A stretch of 64,000 nt of DNA from positions 53,387 to 117,386 of the forward strand of contig PUQB01000708.1 of assembly GCA_003024785.1 (NCBI GenBank). The letters are read 5' to 3'. The stretch is from Selaginella tamariscina. Lineage: Eukaryota > Streptophyta > Lycopodiopsida > Selaginellales > Selaginellaceae. Within the stretch, counting starts at the first letter, position 1. Every line of letters begins with the position of its first letter. Shown here in pieces: positions 51,054 through 63,740 of the stretch. The notes beneath the pieces were generated by a model. It made no database searches. It saw only the letters and a program-made list of their open reading frames with translations, and was not told where the DNA came from. Position numbers and translations under genes: made by a program.

Positions 51054-53548
51054 TTATTGGTGGTTTACTGGCTCGCCATTCGGACAAGAGTACGAATCCC
51101 ATCCCTGGCTCTTGGCCAAGTTTTTCGTCATAGTAGAAAATGTAAGCTCATTGGGTTCGATTCCCATCTCCAGAAACTTCTGCAAAAGCTCCTGAGCTTC
51201 ATGGATTCTCCCAGCAACCCATATGCATTCACAAGTATGTTACAAGTGAACACATTTGGAGAGCATCCAATGGCTCTCATCTCCACTTCTACCACCTCTC
51301 GCGCCTCTTCCAGCCGTCCCATGTTGCAAAGTCCCGCATGAAGGATGTAAACGTCACCACATCTGGTTTGCCGCCTTTCTTAACAAGAAGCTCCATCACC
51401 TTCCTGAATAAAAAGATATCAACTATATGATAACAAGAGCCTCCTATGAATATATATCAACCAACAGAAAGTTTCTTTATCGATCCTAATATGCAGCTTA
51501 CTGCATATAAGTTAAGATTATTAAGTTAAATCTAACCTGGCTTCATCGATTCTCTTAGCTTTGCAAAAGCCATCAATCACGGTCCATACGTGACAATGTC
51601 GGGCTTCTTTTGCCTCTCCCCATTTTCTCAAACACATCCTTTGCCTGTGATATCCTGTTACTCCTAAACAGACTATTCAGGAAGATGTTGTTCATAACAT
51701 TGTTGAGAACAAGACCTCTACTCGTCATTAGCTCGAATATCCTGTACCCTTCCTCTAAGTTCCTCGTTTTGCACAGCCCATCCATGAGTGCACTACACAT
51801 ATAAACTGACGGTGACCCCCATCCCCAACAAACTTTGAGAAGATCTCCTTGGCACGATCGACCTTGTTCGACTTACAGAAGCCATCCACAAGTATACAAT
51901 ATGTAACCTCATGCGGGACAACCCTGTCTTTCAAAGCCATTCGGTCGAAGAACGCCTCAGCATCGTACGGCCTGTCCATCTTGAAAAGAGCATCAATGAT
52001 GGAGTTGTACGGATGGCTTGTCAGGACTCCGCCTTGGGAGACAACCTTGTCGAGCAACTCCACAGCCTCGCAATCCTGTTGGCTTTACAGAGACCGTCGA
52101 TGATAGTGTTGTAGGTGATAATGTTGACTCTCATGCCGGAGCCAAGTAGAGATTTGAAGAGTTGACTGGCCTCATTGACCCTGTCCCCTTTACAGAGACC
52201 GCTTATCAGAGTGTTATAAGTCGAGAGTGTTGGGGAAATCCTAGCAGAAGTCTTCATCTCCTCGAAGAGCGCGACGCCCTCATCGAGAGATCTCCTCTTG
52301 CACAAGGCGTTAATAAGGATGTTGTAAGTGATAACGTTAATTAGCCCGTGCTTCCGGAGATCCTGGAACCAGGAATATGCCTTGTCTATCATGTCGGACT
52401 TACACAGACAGTCAATGGTCGCATTCACCAGGTGCTGGCTATTAAGCTGCTTGTTTCCCAGCAGGTGTTTCACCACACGAACACACATTTCTGGCTTTCC
52501 GGCCACAGAAAGCTCGCGAACGAGCATGTCCCCAGCAATCATCACCTCCCTCAGAGTGGTGCTCTCGAAAAGCTCCACAGCTTCTTCGAACATCCCCAGC
52601 TTGCAGAGGCTTGTTATACCTCCAATAAACATGCTGGATGTCGGGACTCCCCCAACATCCAAGTACCCTGCCGAAATCTCCAGAGCTTCCTCATGTCTGC
52701 GTTCCCCCAGCAACCCATTGAAGATGAACCTGTAAACGGATGCAATCTTTGAAACCTCCCGTTATCAACAGCCTCCTGATAGATTGTGTAGGCCTCATCG
52801 AACCTCCGTCTCTTAACGAGCTCCTCGACAAACACACAGTATGTTAAGCAGCTCGGAGCCAGGTTATCTGTCTCCACGACTTCCTTGAGGAAACCCAGAG
52901 CCTCTTCCACACGTCCGGCAGAGACAAGATGACGTACTATAGTGTTACATGGGACTATATCCGGGCCATGAAGCTTCTTCATGTTTCTAGGAGGTCAATT
53001 GCAGAGTCTATTCTGTTGCTAATGCAGAGCTTCTCAATGACGACTGCGTATGACTTTGAATCGAACTTAAGTCTGTCCTTGAGCATAGAAGAAGATCTCT
53101 AGCGCTTCTTCCATACTGTAGAGCTTGAACATTGCTTGCACGATTGATACTGGAATCTCGCCCTCTGCTTGAGAAGATTGACCAGCATTGTAGCCTCTTC
53201 AGCTCTTCCTACCTTCAAGAAATCACCAGCTAGCTTTTCCCATGCCCTTGGAGCTCCTATTAAGTATTTCATCCTCCTTGGTACCCATGTTTCTAGCTTC
53301 ATTGTCTGTTCCATTTGTATGGAGAATGCTTCTTCACTCGATTCTTCACCTGTTCTAGCCATACTCCCATCATGATCTGTTCTAGAGAATCTGCTATGTC
53401 TAATCCCAGAAAACATGTGGGTTTTCTGAATTCTTACCTCCTGAAGATTGCACACCAGTGGATCACGTAGCGCCTTCATTCGGAATCTCTGCTGCTTAAG
53501 CGCTACAGAATGCCAAGAGCTGCCTGACCTAGTGAAGCGCCTCAGCAT
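51054..53548 (-). CDS. P-class pentatricopeptide repeat protein
   Basis: A probable mitochondrial or plastid RNA-binding protein. It has a Ser/Arg-rich presequence (MLRRFTRSGSSWHS) and about sixteen canonical 35-residue repeats, for example NVITYNILINALCKRRSLDEGVALFEEM, TYNTLISGLCKGDRVNEASQLF and VTYCILVDGFCKSNKVDRAKEIF. The end is GIEPNELTFSTM..GEPVNHQ with TAA at 51054. One intron (51404-51536) has good GT and AG sites. The frame must change near 53125, 52985, 52720, 52075, 51815 and 51300, but repeat register continues across each. It ends 228 bp from the FKBP start, and its own start lies only 72 bp from the next gene's stop. Confidence 0.87.
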
Positions 53549-53554
53549 AACCTA

Positions 53555-53567
53555 AAACCCTAAACCC
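53555..53567. promoter_or_regulatory. Telo-box upstream of the P-class PPR gene
   Basis: AAACCCTAAACCC lies 7 bp upstream of the start codon at 53548 (minus strand), in the 72-bp gap to the pentapeptide gene. Confidence 0.55.
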
Positions 53568-53620
53568 CACGAGAATCGATTAACTGTATATATATTGGTA
53601 CATAGCTTTAATGCCTTCTA

Positions 53621-53959
53621 CTACTTTGATGGTGTTCTTGAGCACAGGCCAGTGGTTTCATCACAGAACCCATCTTTTGTCAAGCAATCTCTCAGGTGGT
53701 GCACTAAGAATTGGAGCAGACGGTGTTCCATATGCGTTTCTTCGTGCATTTCCACATCCTAAGCTCTTTCTTGTGTCCATTCCGTCACTGGATTGACTCC
53801 GCTCGCATATTTGCAAAGTGCCTGAACAAGAACCCATGTATCAACTTGACATCTGTGTACCTGTGTGTGTGTGTGTTGTTGAGAGAGAGAAGAGAGAGAG
53901 AGAGAGATTTGCGAGGCGCCTGAACATAAACCCATGTATCAACTTGAAATCTAAGTACC

Positions 53960-54014
<55 letters not shown>

Positions 54015-55241
54015 AATTCGTATAGATAGAAATAATGCATATGTGTATGTACTTGCATATACACAGACAACACGCGCGCGCGCGAGTTATTATGTGTAAC
54101 GATTACCTGCTTTTGAGATAGGTCTATGACTGCATCACTAAAATCAGCACCTTCAATCTTAGCACCACCAAGGTCGCTTCGGGTAAGCACAGCTCTCACT
54201 AGAACAGCATTTGTCAAATCTGCCTCATTGAGCACCTGTATATATAATTGTTGACGACTCGTGCGTGCGTGTGTGTATGTGTGTTAGCATCTTAATGTGT
54301 GCATACCATCCGGTCCATGAGTGTGTCACTTAAATCCGCACCTGAAATCTGGAGTTTAAGTGTTTACTTAACATGAAAACAGTTAAAGTGTTTACCACTG
54401 AAGTTAGTACGATATGCAACAGCCTTCTCTAGATAACCACCGGTAAATGTGCTTCCACTGAAATCTGCTTCCCTCATATCAGCTGCAGTGAAGTTTGCCC
54501 TCCTTTATCATACACATATTTGTTAGTATGTGTTAGTGCGAGTTGTGGTGTGTGTGTGGACTATCATGTGACATACCGACACACACACATACACACACCT
54601 GAAATTTTCGTTGGCGTGATTAGTCTTTCTGCAACAAGAACAAAATAACTGTAAGAAAACATTGTTCTTGTTTATGTGTGTGTTTGTGTTTGTGTGTGTG
54701 TGTGTGTGTCTGTATTTTGTAGTCTCTTTCTCTTTCTCTCTCTCTCTCACACACACACACGCACGCGCACGCGCACACACAGCGTGTAACGTACCTCAGA
54801 TCTGCAGAACCAAATTGTGCTGCGGATCCAATACCAAATTCACCGCGAGACTCAGCTTCATACTTGTTCAATTCTGCTCCTGCATTCATCCCTGTTGCAA
54901 GTACAGTTGCTGCCAATGTAGCCGCAGCAGCTCTTCGCCAAAGACACCTCGATCCTACAGATTATGTAAGTTTAAACACACGCACGCACGCACGCACGCA
55001 CGGACACACACCTCGCTGCCTTGATTGGTTTTTCTGGCAGGCTCTCTCTCTCACACACACGCACGCACACATACACATACACGCACACACACACCGCAAT
55101 TGTACCTGTAGAATCATCTTCTCTGTGAGCTGCATTACATTTCACAGACTTCCTGCTCACATGTTGTGCCGATGAAATATTGGCGCCATGGCTACCCAAA
55201 TGAAGATTTGAATGCACCAGGCAACAGATTGACGAAGGCAT
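53621..55241 (-). CDS. Thylakoid-lumen pentapeptide-repeat protein (TL17-like)
   Basis: A lumenal protein of the pentapeptide-repeat group whose biochemical role is not established. Exons: 55106-55241, 54795-54954, 54599-54628 (30 nt), 54399-54499, 54307-54341 (35 nt), 54107-54235 and 53621-53821. The presequence includes CLWRRAAAATLAATVLATGMNA, a twin-Arg/hydrophobic lumen signal. A(D/N)LxX repeats follow: RANFTAADMREADFSGSTF, GADLSDTLMDRM, NEADLTNAVLVRAVLTRSDL and AKIEGADFSDAVIDL. The end ALCKYASGVNPVT..SLGCGNARRNAYG..DGFCDETTGLCS is the conserved tail. Frame changes are needed within the last exon near 53780 and 53690. The neighbouring FKBP is also predicted lumenal. Confidence 0.88.
53809..54008. 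repeat. Tandem duplication (2 x ~98 bp) including a 3' splice site
   Basis: Copies at about 53809-53906 and 53907-54008 share ATTTGC..G(C/T)GCCTGAACA, CCCATGTATCAACTTGA and AAGTACC/TGTACC, each followed by a GT run and a GA run. On the minus strand each copy carries the intron acceptor plus the first 13 nt of the last exon of the pentapeptide gene. Confidence 0.85.
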
Positions 55242-55539
55242 CGTGGGAGAAATCCAATTTGCCCTTAATCGCCCACCCACATAATTATTAAATTATATAT
55301 GTAATACAAAAATATACATGTATAGACATGTGGACATACATACATACATATATATTATATATATATATATATGTATTGGATAAAATGTACAGTAATTACA
55401 GAATTATTCAAAACAAAAGCAAACATAAAAAAAAGGACTATATGTGTACCATCTTGTTTCTCAAAACCCAACTCGTTGAAAGAAAAAAAGCACAAAAAAA
55501 GCTTACAAACAAACGCATCCCAGATCAATACACACCCTC
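55242..55539. other. Spacer between pentapeptide and CBE1-like genes
   Basis: About 300 bp of AT-rich DNA with a TA run near 55350-55372, containing the promoter of the pentapeptide gene and the 3' region of the CBE1-like gene. Confidence 0.55.
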
Positions 55540-57196
55540 TCAAGGACCATACATAGGCTGCTGAAACAATCCCGGAATCCCCCATGCATCTCTCTACCCA
55601 CCCATCTCTCTCCATCCCCTACAATCCCCTCGTTTCCCATCGGTCTATACCCCACAAATCCCGCTCCATACCTCGGCTGCCCATACGTAGGAACCTGTCC
55701 CTGAGGCGGGGTTGCGTGCAAACCATTCGGGCCCCCAAAGTAATGAGGATTCACCGGACGCTGCTTTGTCCCATACATATGCTCGTAAGAGCTCGGACCC
55801 AGTCCCGGATGCACAAACTGTCCGTGAACCTCCGGAAACTGCCGTGGTAATACAGCCCGAGCGTGTGTTCCTCGTCCGTATCTACCATCCGAGCCGGAAG
55901 TTAACCCATATCTACCGTCCGGACCGGAAGTTAACCCGTACGGAGTGTTACTTAACTCAGGCACTCGACCGTATCTGCCGTCTACCCCGGTAGCTACGTA
56001 TCTACCATCTAACTCACCTTTGGGCAACTTGTTACCTTGAGAAGACAGAGCCTGCTGCAGCTGCTGTAGCTGTAAAGAGCTCGATTTCTGAAGCAACGGA
56101 GGAGAATGCGATCTGTAGAGATTTGCCGGAGCGGCAACACTGGTGGAACCGACGTCACAACCTCCGGTACCTCACCCTCCCTACCATCTTTCGTAGGCTT
56201 GCTTGGTGTCCTTGAATATGTTCCGTACATCGTCGAATGCTTCATGGCTGTTCGTGTACTTACCGTCTAGTACTGGTTGACTGAAGGGGCTGGCTGAATG
56301 TTGACGAAAGGTTGACTGAGGGTTGACCGGTTGTTGACCACACGTTGACTCACTGACTGCCTTGGCCGATAACGGTGTGTCCGTGGATCGAAGCTCCATC
56401 ATAAAAGACATGCCAAAGAGGGCTTCCAGAGTGGCAACGCCCCTTCTGTAGGTGCCACTTTCTGTTCTTCATTTCTTTCTTTGCTATTTTTCGTCTCAAT
56501 CTCCGCTTGTGCAATGCTTTCTGCACACAGACACACATTAAGTAAACAAGATACTTTATACACACACACACACACACATAGAGAGAGAGTTGCCTATTCA
56601 TACCTACATATATACATACAATATTGTGATTTTATAATTATATGAACTACAAATCACACATATGTACATATCTATGCATATATCTGACTTGTGTGCGCGT
56701 GTACTATAATGTATACTGTACTATATAACTACGTGATATGATTAAATGATTCGTGTGTATGCAGACACACACACACACACTTACTGCAACAGAGAGAGGA
56801 GGTGTCGAGACGCGTCACTGTCTGCTTCCTGCTCTTGTTTCCACCCACTGGTGGTGGATTCCTGTGACCAACCTGTAGTGTTTGCACTTGAAGCTTCGGC
56901 TAATAGAGACTGCTCAATATCCTCACAAGTTAAGAACGTCTGTGTGGGTCTTCCAACATGTGGGGATAATGGTTTCACGCTAGTCTTCTTCTCCACGCCA
57001 GTGTTTAAATTTTTTTCTATGTCCTCCAGAGATGGTCAGCCGGCATTGGCAACATTACACCTTGCTGGGACCTGGTTGAGGAATATTACTATCTTGCGGA
57101 GTAATGCTATCCAGTTGAGGAATGTCAGACAGCTGAATCTCACCACTTGATGTAGCAGTGAAAGGAATTCCACAGATTTTTCTGAAAGAAAGTTAT

Positions 57197-57246
<50 letters not shown>

Positions 57247-57879
57247 AGAGAGAAGAGAGAGAGACAGACAGACAGACAGAGGTACGTTATGGAGCCTCAG
57301 TATCATGGTGAATGCAAACTCGTATGGAAGAAATCTCAAATAATCACGGGCATGATTCAGACAAAGTGCATTATTTTAGTGCTCATATGTCCCGTTGAAG
57401 GACTTCCAGTATCAAAAATTCCCACATGGACAAGCCGTAAACTTAATTATCTAAACCATTTATATCTATAAATGACACCTACACACACACACTACACACG
57501 CACATCACAACGCACGCGCATGGTGAGCAAGTTCAGCTTGCAGACGGAAAACTATTAGAAACAACTGACACATGAATTTCCAAGTCATAAGTATATATAA
57601 AATACACACACACATGCACGCACGCACAGTACCTTCGTAGCCAAACAAGTGTGCAAACTTGGGTCTTAGGCAGGGACGTCTCAGTCTTTTCAACTGTCGT
57701 AGCCTTCGTAAAGAGTTTATCGATAACAGAGGTTCTCGAATCTGGAACAGCATTTGTATCTTCGATAGTGGAGTATGCAATCGTGAGCGATCGATCACAT
57801 TAACTTGTTGCTCAGTATGTTGCATACTGGACTGCGTTTTGCTGTTACTTTCCTGGAGAGTTCAAAACATAAACATACA

Positions 57880-57961
<82 letters not shown>

Positions 57962-59386
57962 GCTGTATATATAATATGCTTGCGATGTGAAAGATGTCAT
58001 AGGGTATTTAAGTAACAGAAATATAGTATAATCATTAAATACCTCTTCTTTCAGCTCTTTCTTGACATTCAACTTGTGCAAAGAAGGTTGACTAAACCAG
58101 GAGGCACCAAGGGTCTTGCAACAGGAGCTGGAACATCTGGTTTTGACACCGTAACTTGCTTTTTATCCTCATTTGCATTCTCCATTTTTTCTTGTTTCTT
58201 TTGCTCCTTCATTCGTTGCTGTTTCCTTCCGCATAGACTCGAAAGATTCTGATAAATAATCGTCATAAAACAACATATAAAAGAGATACGCACAAATAAT
58301 AATTGTCGATATCTCATATCAGAGTCATGTATATGCATAGCATGCACATATAGACACACCTAAATCTACCCATCCTTGTAATATAGCATTCTTCCTATAT
58401 ATGCACACACGCACATATACACACACGGATTTGTATATACGTACATGAATTTACCACACACACACACAAATATACACATATACTAGTCCGTGACCCACAA
58501 ACACATACACCAACCTCTTCGTTTTCGCTCTTCCTCTACTCTCTCTTCAGTGTGCTCTTGTCTCCGAAGGTCTCCCCGTCTAATGAATCAGTATCAGAGC
58601 GACCTCCCGCAGAAAACTGAGCAATCAATCGTTTTATCACCCGCAAATAAAGTGTATGTGCACGCACGTGCCGTTGTCACACAACACACCACACACACAT
58701 ACTCTGTTCGGACGGGAGTCATTTGGGCCTGATTTCGAGCTCCACGACCACCTCGAGCAGGGTAAGCCCCGTAAACCACCACCACTTCCAAGTAAACATC
58801 GTGTTCAGAACCATTCCAGCCAAAACGACGAGGTCCGGATTCTAATAAACAAAACACAGTATCGTCAATTTAGAAGTATGGGGAGCAGAGTCTGGTTGTA
58901 CCTTGGTCAGCTCCCTCCCATTGTTGATGACCTCGACCACCTAATTCAGAACAAATAACTTACTAAAACACACAGTTGAATAAAACCAACTTTACTCGAT
59001 CTCTTTCACGGTCAATGGAATTACGATGATCCCACCGCCCCTGAGCCTGTCCTTGCAATCCTGAACGAATAGAACTATTTCGTACATGAGGTAAGAGGCC
59101 CCACCATTTGCCGAGGGTCTACTACGCCATTCAGGAACCTCATTACTGTACTCCCGACGTGTAAACTTGTTCGCTCCTCCATCAACTATGTCCGGTGAAG
59201 GATTGTCCCTACAATCGTTTAAACTAGTTAGAAACATGTATGATAGCTTGACTTCATATTATAAGACACACATATATTGGGGCAAGTCTATTGCTATGTT
59301 TTGAGCATATACATGGATTTCAAGCTCAAGATTACAAAATCTTTGGTAAATGTGAATACAGATATCATACCTACTACACACACACA

Positions 59387-59462
<76 letters not shown>

Positions 59463-60141
59463 CCAAGTATAAATATATATGATAATATATACTGTATAGA
59501 ACAACAAGTATCCAACATATATAGATAGTTTGACTTCATAGTATTGGGCTACTCTATTCTATCCTTCCAGCAACGGGAGTGTAAACTATATATACATATA
59601 TTTGAACCATTTATATAATTCTTCATGTACTTCAACTACATGCTACATGTTCTAAGTACTGCTCGTATCAGTTGGATATCCTACCTAGTAAATACATATA
59701 TAAAGAACAAACCTCGAGAGAGCTGGGTCGAGGTCGTCTGGAAGTCGTCGACAGTTGGGCTCGTCCGCAAAAGACAGAAGAAACTCTTTTACTATACTGC
59801 TTCATACTTCGAAGTGCGAGCTTTATACCCGCATATACATAAAGTTTGGGGGGGGGGGAGATAAACAGATGGATTTATACAAACATACACATAGCAGCTG
59901 GAGGAAACTATATATACAAATGTAGGGATTTTGGCAGCAAATTAAGGAACACCGAATAAAGCACACACTAATAGACACTTCCGAAGACAGGGGAAAGCCC
60001 AAAGAGACAGTTTCCGGGACAAGTGGAGAATGGGATACAAACACTAGACCCTAAGAATCTGAACCTGGAACAGTATGAATCGACTCTTCTCCAAGGCGAT
60101 CGAGGCGTGTTCGTCCTCCCCTCTCACTCCTCGACCGCCAT
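55540..60141 (-). CDS. CBE1-like eIF4E-interacting protein (At4g01290 family)
   Basis: A cap-complex protein: Arabidopsis CBE1 binds eIF4E and affects mRNA levels. Recognisable pieces, minus strand: 60065-60141 (start), 59713-59796 (EFLLSFADEPNCRRLPDDLDPAL, matching the family's TRDFL..KLP block), 59010-59212 (PEWRSRPS..GRWDHRNSIDRERD), 58735-58860 (GPRRFGWNG, then a Gly/Ser stretch), 58515-58625 (ETFGDKST, VEEERKRR), 58075-58250 (KEQQR.KEQKKQEK, then APVARPLVPPGLVN), 57640-57850, 57000-57190, 56781-56996 (FLTCEDIEQSLLAEAS), 56180-56525 (a basic coil KALHKRRLRRKIAKK) and 55540-56130 (QLQQLQQAL, several DGRYG repeats, end GLFQQPMYGP). At least eight frame changes are required. Exon edges are approximate; the assignment rests on block order. 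Confidence 0.75.
57194..57280. repeat. Compound microsatellite (TA)n(GA)n(CAGA)n
   Basis: A TA run passes into interrupted GA runs and five CAGA units inside a CBE1-like intron. Confidence 0.9.
57884..57957. repeat. Compound microsatellite (CT)n(TA)n(GT)n
   Basis: CT, TA and GT runs follow directly in a CBE1-like intron. Confidence 0.9.
59375..59459. repeat. Compound microsatellite (CA)n(GT)n(GA)n
   Basis: A CA run followed by a GT run forms a self-complementary hairpin, then a 40-nt GA run. It lies in the CBE1-like gene between exons 59713 and 59212. Confidence 0.9.
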
Positions 60142-63100
60142 CGCAATCCTCCGATCAACAAGCCCTAATCTACAAAATCATGTGAAACACAACATCAGTA
60201 TAATCTTCACCTGAGCATATTCTGAATCATAGATTTAACATTAAGGGTAATTGCAAACGTTAATAGTCGAATCAGTTTATTTTCTATTTTTAAGGAGCCG
60301 GTTTTGAAATAACCGTAAATGAATTATTTTAATTAAAATACTGTCAGCATTTATTATTTCAAATTTTAAAATTTCAAATCATATAAAGGCTCTATAATTG
60401 CTGTCATGATTTCATTTGTTGAAACCATTTAAATTGATTATTATAGTATGATAATATATATTATTATCAAGCTGTATACTATTGTGAATCACATTTATAC
60501 TCTCGACCGTTGATTTACGGGTTCAAACTTCTTTACTGCCGTTGATCTGACTTTTAAAAGAAAACAAATAATGAATGCGTATGTATTATCGCCACCCCAC
60601 CTTGAGAGATAATAAATCCGGTGTTACAAAAATTAATTAATAATTAACATGTTTATAAATATGATTCATGATTTATTTACTAAAATGAATAATTATTTAA
60701 TATAAATATAGATAGATCACAAAAATATAAGTATGCTTATGTTATATAAATGTATATATGTAATCTTTATATTTATATATTTAAAAATACGTATGGTATA
60801 ATTGTTCTTTTGATTTATTAATATTTTAATTATAACTTGTAACCATTTATTTATCATACCAATATTACATGTAAATTCTTTCTTTATATTTAATGGTTTA
60901 ATTTTTATTACTTACAATTCAAATACTACATATTCTTTGATACATTAAGAATTGATATATGTATGCAAGGCTTCTGCAAGGCAGATAGGTAAAAATAAAC
61001 GAGGGGTCAATCTTACATATATGTGTGTGTGTGTATGTGTGTTATTTATATTGTATAATAAACCACATAAATGCGAATTAGAAGTATTTCCTTTTTGAGT
61101 ATATAGTATATAATGTAGATAACAATAATTATATGCATGTATATATTTGTGTGCTGTGCGTGTGCGTCAGCACTCTCTCAACACACACACACCACACAAC
61201 ACACACAATATATATATAAATATAGATAATAATATTTACAAATACTTTTTAAAAGTATATACTTTTAGAATCCAGATGCAATGCAAATTTGATAGTCAAA
61301 TTTGGACTTTGAATATGATTTTCGTACTGAGAGCACCATATCAAGTTTAATATTTTTTATTATTTATTTTGGATAAATATACCAATTATAATTTATAGTT
61401 CACATCACATTTAATGTATTAACTTCTATTTGTATATTGTATGTATTTACCTAACCTACACATGCATGAGATATCCATTAAGTTATTATTTTACGTAATG
61501 AAAATTCTTAATTCGAATTGAATGCGAAATGTGTTAATTATTATCTTAGCATCATAATCACAAACATTAAAGGGTTTTAAATGTTATTATTAAAAATTTA
61601 TCATAATTCACAGGGGAATTTAAGAAATTTATAAACAAAGGGTTTTATTGATTTAATAAGTATGGGTTTTAACAATAGCTAAAATAAATAAAGGAGTAAA
61701 GTATATTTTTTATTTAAAACATGAGTTATAGTGAGAAAACATTTTCATTAGTAAGTAATAATGTAGGAATTTAGTATTGAATGGAAATAAGTGATTAACA
61801 AAGGATGTAATTATAAATGATGTAATCAATTAATTAATGTTATATATGTGAGAAAATCAAAGTTGAGTTTTAAGTTTTTTTTCCATAAATTTAAAAAGTT
61901 TTTTTATAAGGTTTAAAATAATTTATTTAATTTTTGAAAAATTTTATATTCTATAACTTGCATATGTCTTAATGATTTATAAAAGAATATATATGATTAT
62001 TAAAAATTACTCATAAAATATTAAGACAAAAACAAATTAAATTACAGAAGTGTAGAATAATGATGATACTAATAATACAATACATAATTGCATTTCAAAT
62101 ATGATTGCAAGATACATATTTAATATACATATATTTGTGTGTTTTGTTGTATATATTAAGCATGCTATATTATAATATAAGGACATAAAGAATAGAATGA
62201 GAATAATAGGCATAACATCAAATGTAATACATACATAAATTATTTATAAATTATTTTATTTTACTTAAATAATTGTTATATTTTTAAGAAAAAATTATCA
62301 AAAACACCCTTGAACTTTTGCATAATTACAAAAATGTCCTCGGGTAGATTAAGGTATACAATAAAAAAAAGATATTTATAAAATGCCTTCAAAGTTTAGT
62401 GGAAATTATAAAGTCTTCTTTTATTTTATAAAACACAACAAAAAAACACAACCGCACAACCACTCCCTATAGGTCCCACATTAAAATACAAAATCTCTCT
62501 TTTTCTTTTTCCTTCGTTAACGAGTGAATACGTCGCTTTGGGCCAACCAAGCATGCCATATGTAAATGGGGTAACATATCCCTATTTTCTTCCTCATGCC
62601 TAACCCTAAATCCTAAATTAGTAATAATTCATTCATAAGTTACACAATATGTTTGAAAATGATAAAACATGTAAGTATAAGCTACACTTGCTCCCTCTTG
62701 TATAAAATACATGCTGCAACATGAACACAAAGAATATTTCATTTTTGTCACCTACATGAGCATATTCCAACTTGTAAATTCATAACATGCTCATGCTTTG
62801 TTGTTACAATTTGAAAAGATTTCAGCAGCAACCTTTTATAACAGTGACCATGAAAAATAACATCTTTAATGTTATCATTCACCTACTTTACAATAGCAAA
62901 ATTGCTGTGTTATATAGTCACTCATGCTTCATTACCTTACTTTCTTTTTAAAAAAAATTCATGTCATCATTTTTTATATATCATGTTCACCATGGATAAT
63001 ATCAGGTTTACCAAACATTTAAGAACTCAATAGTATTAGATGTAAAATGTCTAAAGTATGAAGTAGGAAATTAGACTTTAGCCCAAAGTAAAGATGATAA

Positions 63101-63740
63101 GCCTGATTAAACATTCATGTTATAGCATCAAAATTCACCACTTGAATTTCCTATCCTCAAATTTGGTAATTATTTCAGCCATTTTTTCACTAAAGCTTCA
63201 CAAATTCAGTACTTATTAAAATTGTTTACTAAGTGTCTCAAGTAATATCCATGTATACATTTTCCTCAAAAATAACAACTACACCTTCCATCACTCCTTT
63301 ATTGTGATTAAATAAGAAAGTCACATGTCTCTCAAGTTCCAAACAACTCTAGAGACTTGTTAAAAACCAACTTCAATTGTTGTCATTCTCAATGCGAACC
63401 CAATCATATGTAAGAGGGAACAAGCTGCCATGAGAATCCATTGTTATTATAATCAACAATATATGCACTTGTAACTAAAGTGGGCATGATACGTGAAAAT
63501 GGGAATATAAATAAATTACTAATTAATACTTAAGTTTTAATTATTAATTAATTATTTAATTAATATATAATTAAGCCTTAAATATTAATTAATTAATCCT
63601 TCAATAACCTTACTTAGTAAGGAATATTCCTAAAATATCTTAGAATATTCATATTATTTTAAAAATAGTTTTACAATAATGAAGAAATACTATCAAACAT
63701 AATTACAAATGAAATCTTTTCTTATCAACATGTTAATTTT
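60142..63740. other. AT-rich intergenic DNA
   Basis: About 3.6 kb with no supported gene. A CCCTAA telo-box-like motif (60163-60168) lies about 20 bp upstream of the CBE1-like start. The remainder is AT-rich with short CA/GT runs near 61020-61042 and 61185-61206 and no recognisable protein motif. Confidence 0.6.

Noticed and set aside
51140-51170. GGTTCGATTCC-like tRNA B box
   Set aside because: It lies in the coding end of the P-class PPR gene (minus strand reads GIEPNELTF) and no tRNA cloverleaf can be folded around it.
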